A stretch of 64,000 bases of DNA from Profundicola sp048268105. GTDB lineage: Bacteria; Bacteroidota; Bacteroidia; Flavobacteriales; Weeksellaceae. Positions 63,500 through 64,000 of the stretch are shown piece after piece. The stretch covers positions 124,001 to 188,000 of the forward strand of contig JBLWWH010000002.1 of assembly GCA_048268105.1 (NCBI GenBank), in the 5' to 3' direction. A program made the translations under genes and the position numbers. Below the pieces are notes generated by a model. That model saw only the letters and a list, made by a program, of their open reading frames with translations, ran no database searches and was not told the DNA's origin. Each line of letters starts with the position of its first letter. Within the stretch, counting starts at the first letter, position 1.

Positions 63500-64000
63500 A
63501 TGTCAGAAGATGTATTAAAGAAAGTGATTTCACACGCCAAGGAATATGGCTTTGTTTTCCAATCAAGTGAAATATATGATGGTTTATCTGCTACTTATGA
63601 TTACGGTCAAAATGGCGTTGAGTTAAAAAATAATATCAAGCAATATTGGTGGAAATCTATGGTGCAACTACACGACAACATCGTCGGGGTAGATGCAGCA
63701 ATCTTTATGCATCCAACTACATGGAAAGCTTCTGGACACGTTGATGCGTTTAATGATCCTTTAATCGATAACAAGGACAGCAAGAAACGATATAGAGCAG
63801 ATGTTTTAGTAGAGGATTACTGCGCTAAGATTGAAGCTAAAATTGAAAAGGAAGTTACAAAAGCTAAGAAGCGATTTGGTGATGATTTCGATGAGGCCAT
63901 GTACTTGAAAACAAATCCTCGTGTTGTTCGATATCAGGAAGAAATTGACACCGCTCTTACGCGTTTAGGAGAATCATTAACCAAAGGAGATTTAGCTGAT
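63500..64000 (+). CDS. glyS: Glycine--tRNA ligase, C-terminus cut by window edge
   Basis: Glycyl-tRNA synthetase charges tRNA-Gly. The visible 167 codons start MSEDVLKKVISHAKEYGFVF and contain the class II segment SSEIYDGLSATYDYGQNGVE, NNIKQYWWKSMVQ and MHPTTWKASGHVDAFNDPL. This is the single-chain, homodimeric (alpha2) form rather than the alpha2beta2 GlyQ/GlyS type. It has its own consensus promoter. The remaining two thirds of the gene lie beyond the window. Confidence 0.95.
   Translation, partial: MSEDVLKKVISHAKEYGFVFQSSEIYDGLSATYDYGQNGVELKNNIKQYWWKSMVQLHDNIVGVDAAIFMHPTTWKASGHVDAFNDPLIDNKDSKKRYRADVLVEDYCAKIEAKIEKEVTKAKKRFGDDFDEAMYLKTNPRVVRYQEEIDTALTRLGESLTKGDLAD

Overview
This A+T-rich window is chromosomal DNA from a member of the Bacteroidota, most likely order Flavobacteriales. 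The evidence is the complete type IX secretion/gliding core gldK-gldL-gldM-gldN, two proteins with C-terminal type IX sorting domains, ribosomal proteins lacking zinc ligands, and promoters matching the Bacteroidota pattern TTTG-N19-TAnnTTTG. I cannot name the genus. I saw no rRNA, tRNA, CRISPR array, insertion sequence or prophage.

Region 1 (1-15427, minus strand) is the fused str-S10-spc-alpha ribosomal cluster, in transcription order: rpsL, rpsG, fusA, rpsJ, rplC, rplD, rplW, rplB, rpsS, rplV, rpsC, rplP, rpmC, rpsQ, rplN, rplX, rplE, rpsN, rpsH, rplF, rplR, rpsE, rpmD, rplO, secY, infA, rpmJ, rpsM, rpsK and rpsD (cut by the window edge). There is no tuf after fusA and no adk or map after secY. 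One promoter lies before rpsL, and a strong RNA hairpin sits between rpsJ and rplC.

Region 2 (15503-35205, plus strand) holds a small Omp85-type outer-membrane protein, a 2025-residue repetitive type IX cargo protein, miaB, two related lipoproteins, and then a tight operon of a sigma-54 activator, lptE, a TPR protein and secG. A secreted metzincin protease with its own terminator follows, then groS-groL. The theme is envelope biogenesis and protein export.

Region 3 (35271-46441, minus strand) is topA, a degenerate arginase-fold protein, gldK, gldL, gldM and gldN with a terminator, followed by an FAD oxidoreductase and an MFS transporter.

Region 4 (46688-56761, plus strand) is accessory. It has a sodium/solute symporter broken by an in-frame TAG, a lipoprotein of unknown function, and a group of small secreted protein, DoxX, periplasmic DsrE-like protein and SoxB-like metallophosphatase that suggests sulfur-compound metabolism. 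It ends with a 1281-residue natural fusion of a complete propionyl-CoA synthetase-like enzyme to a complete acetyl-CoA synthetase, preceded by a 29-bp-period tandem repeat. This fusion is the most striking gene in the window.

Region 5 (56785-64000) carries a CIA30-domain protein, a GNAT acetyltransferase, a two-gene putative DNA-repair pair (TIGR03915 type plus radical SAM), a cation diffusion facilitator, DUF2141 and DUF4442 proteins, a fatty-acid desaturase convergent with a TetR regulator, and the start of glycyl-tRNA synthetase.
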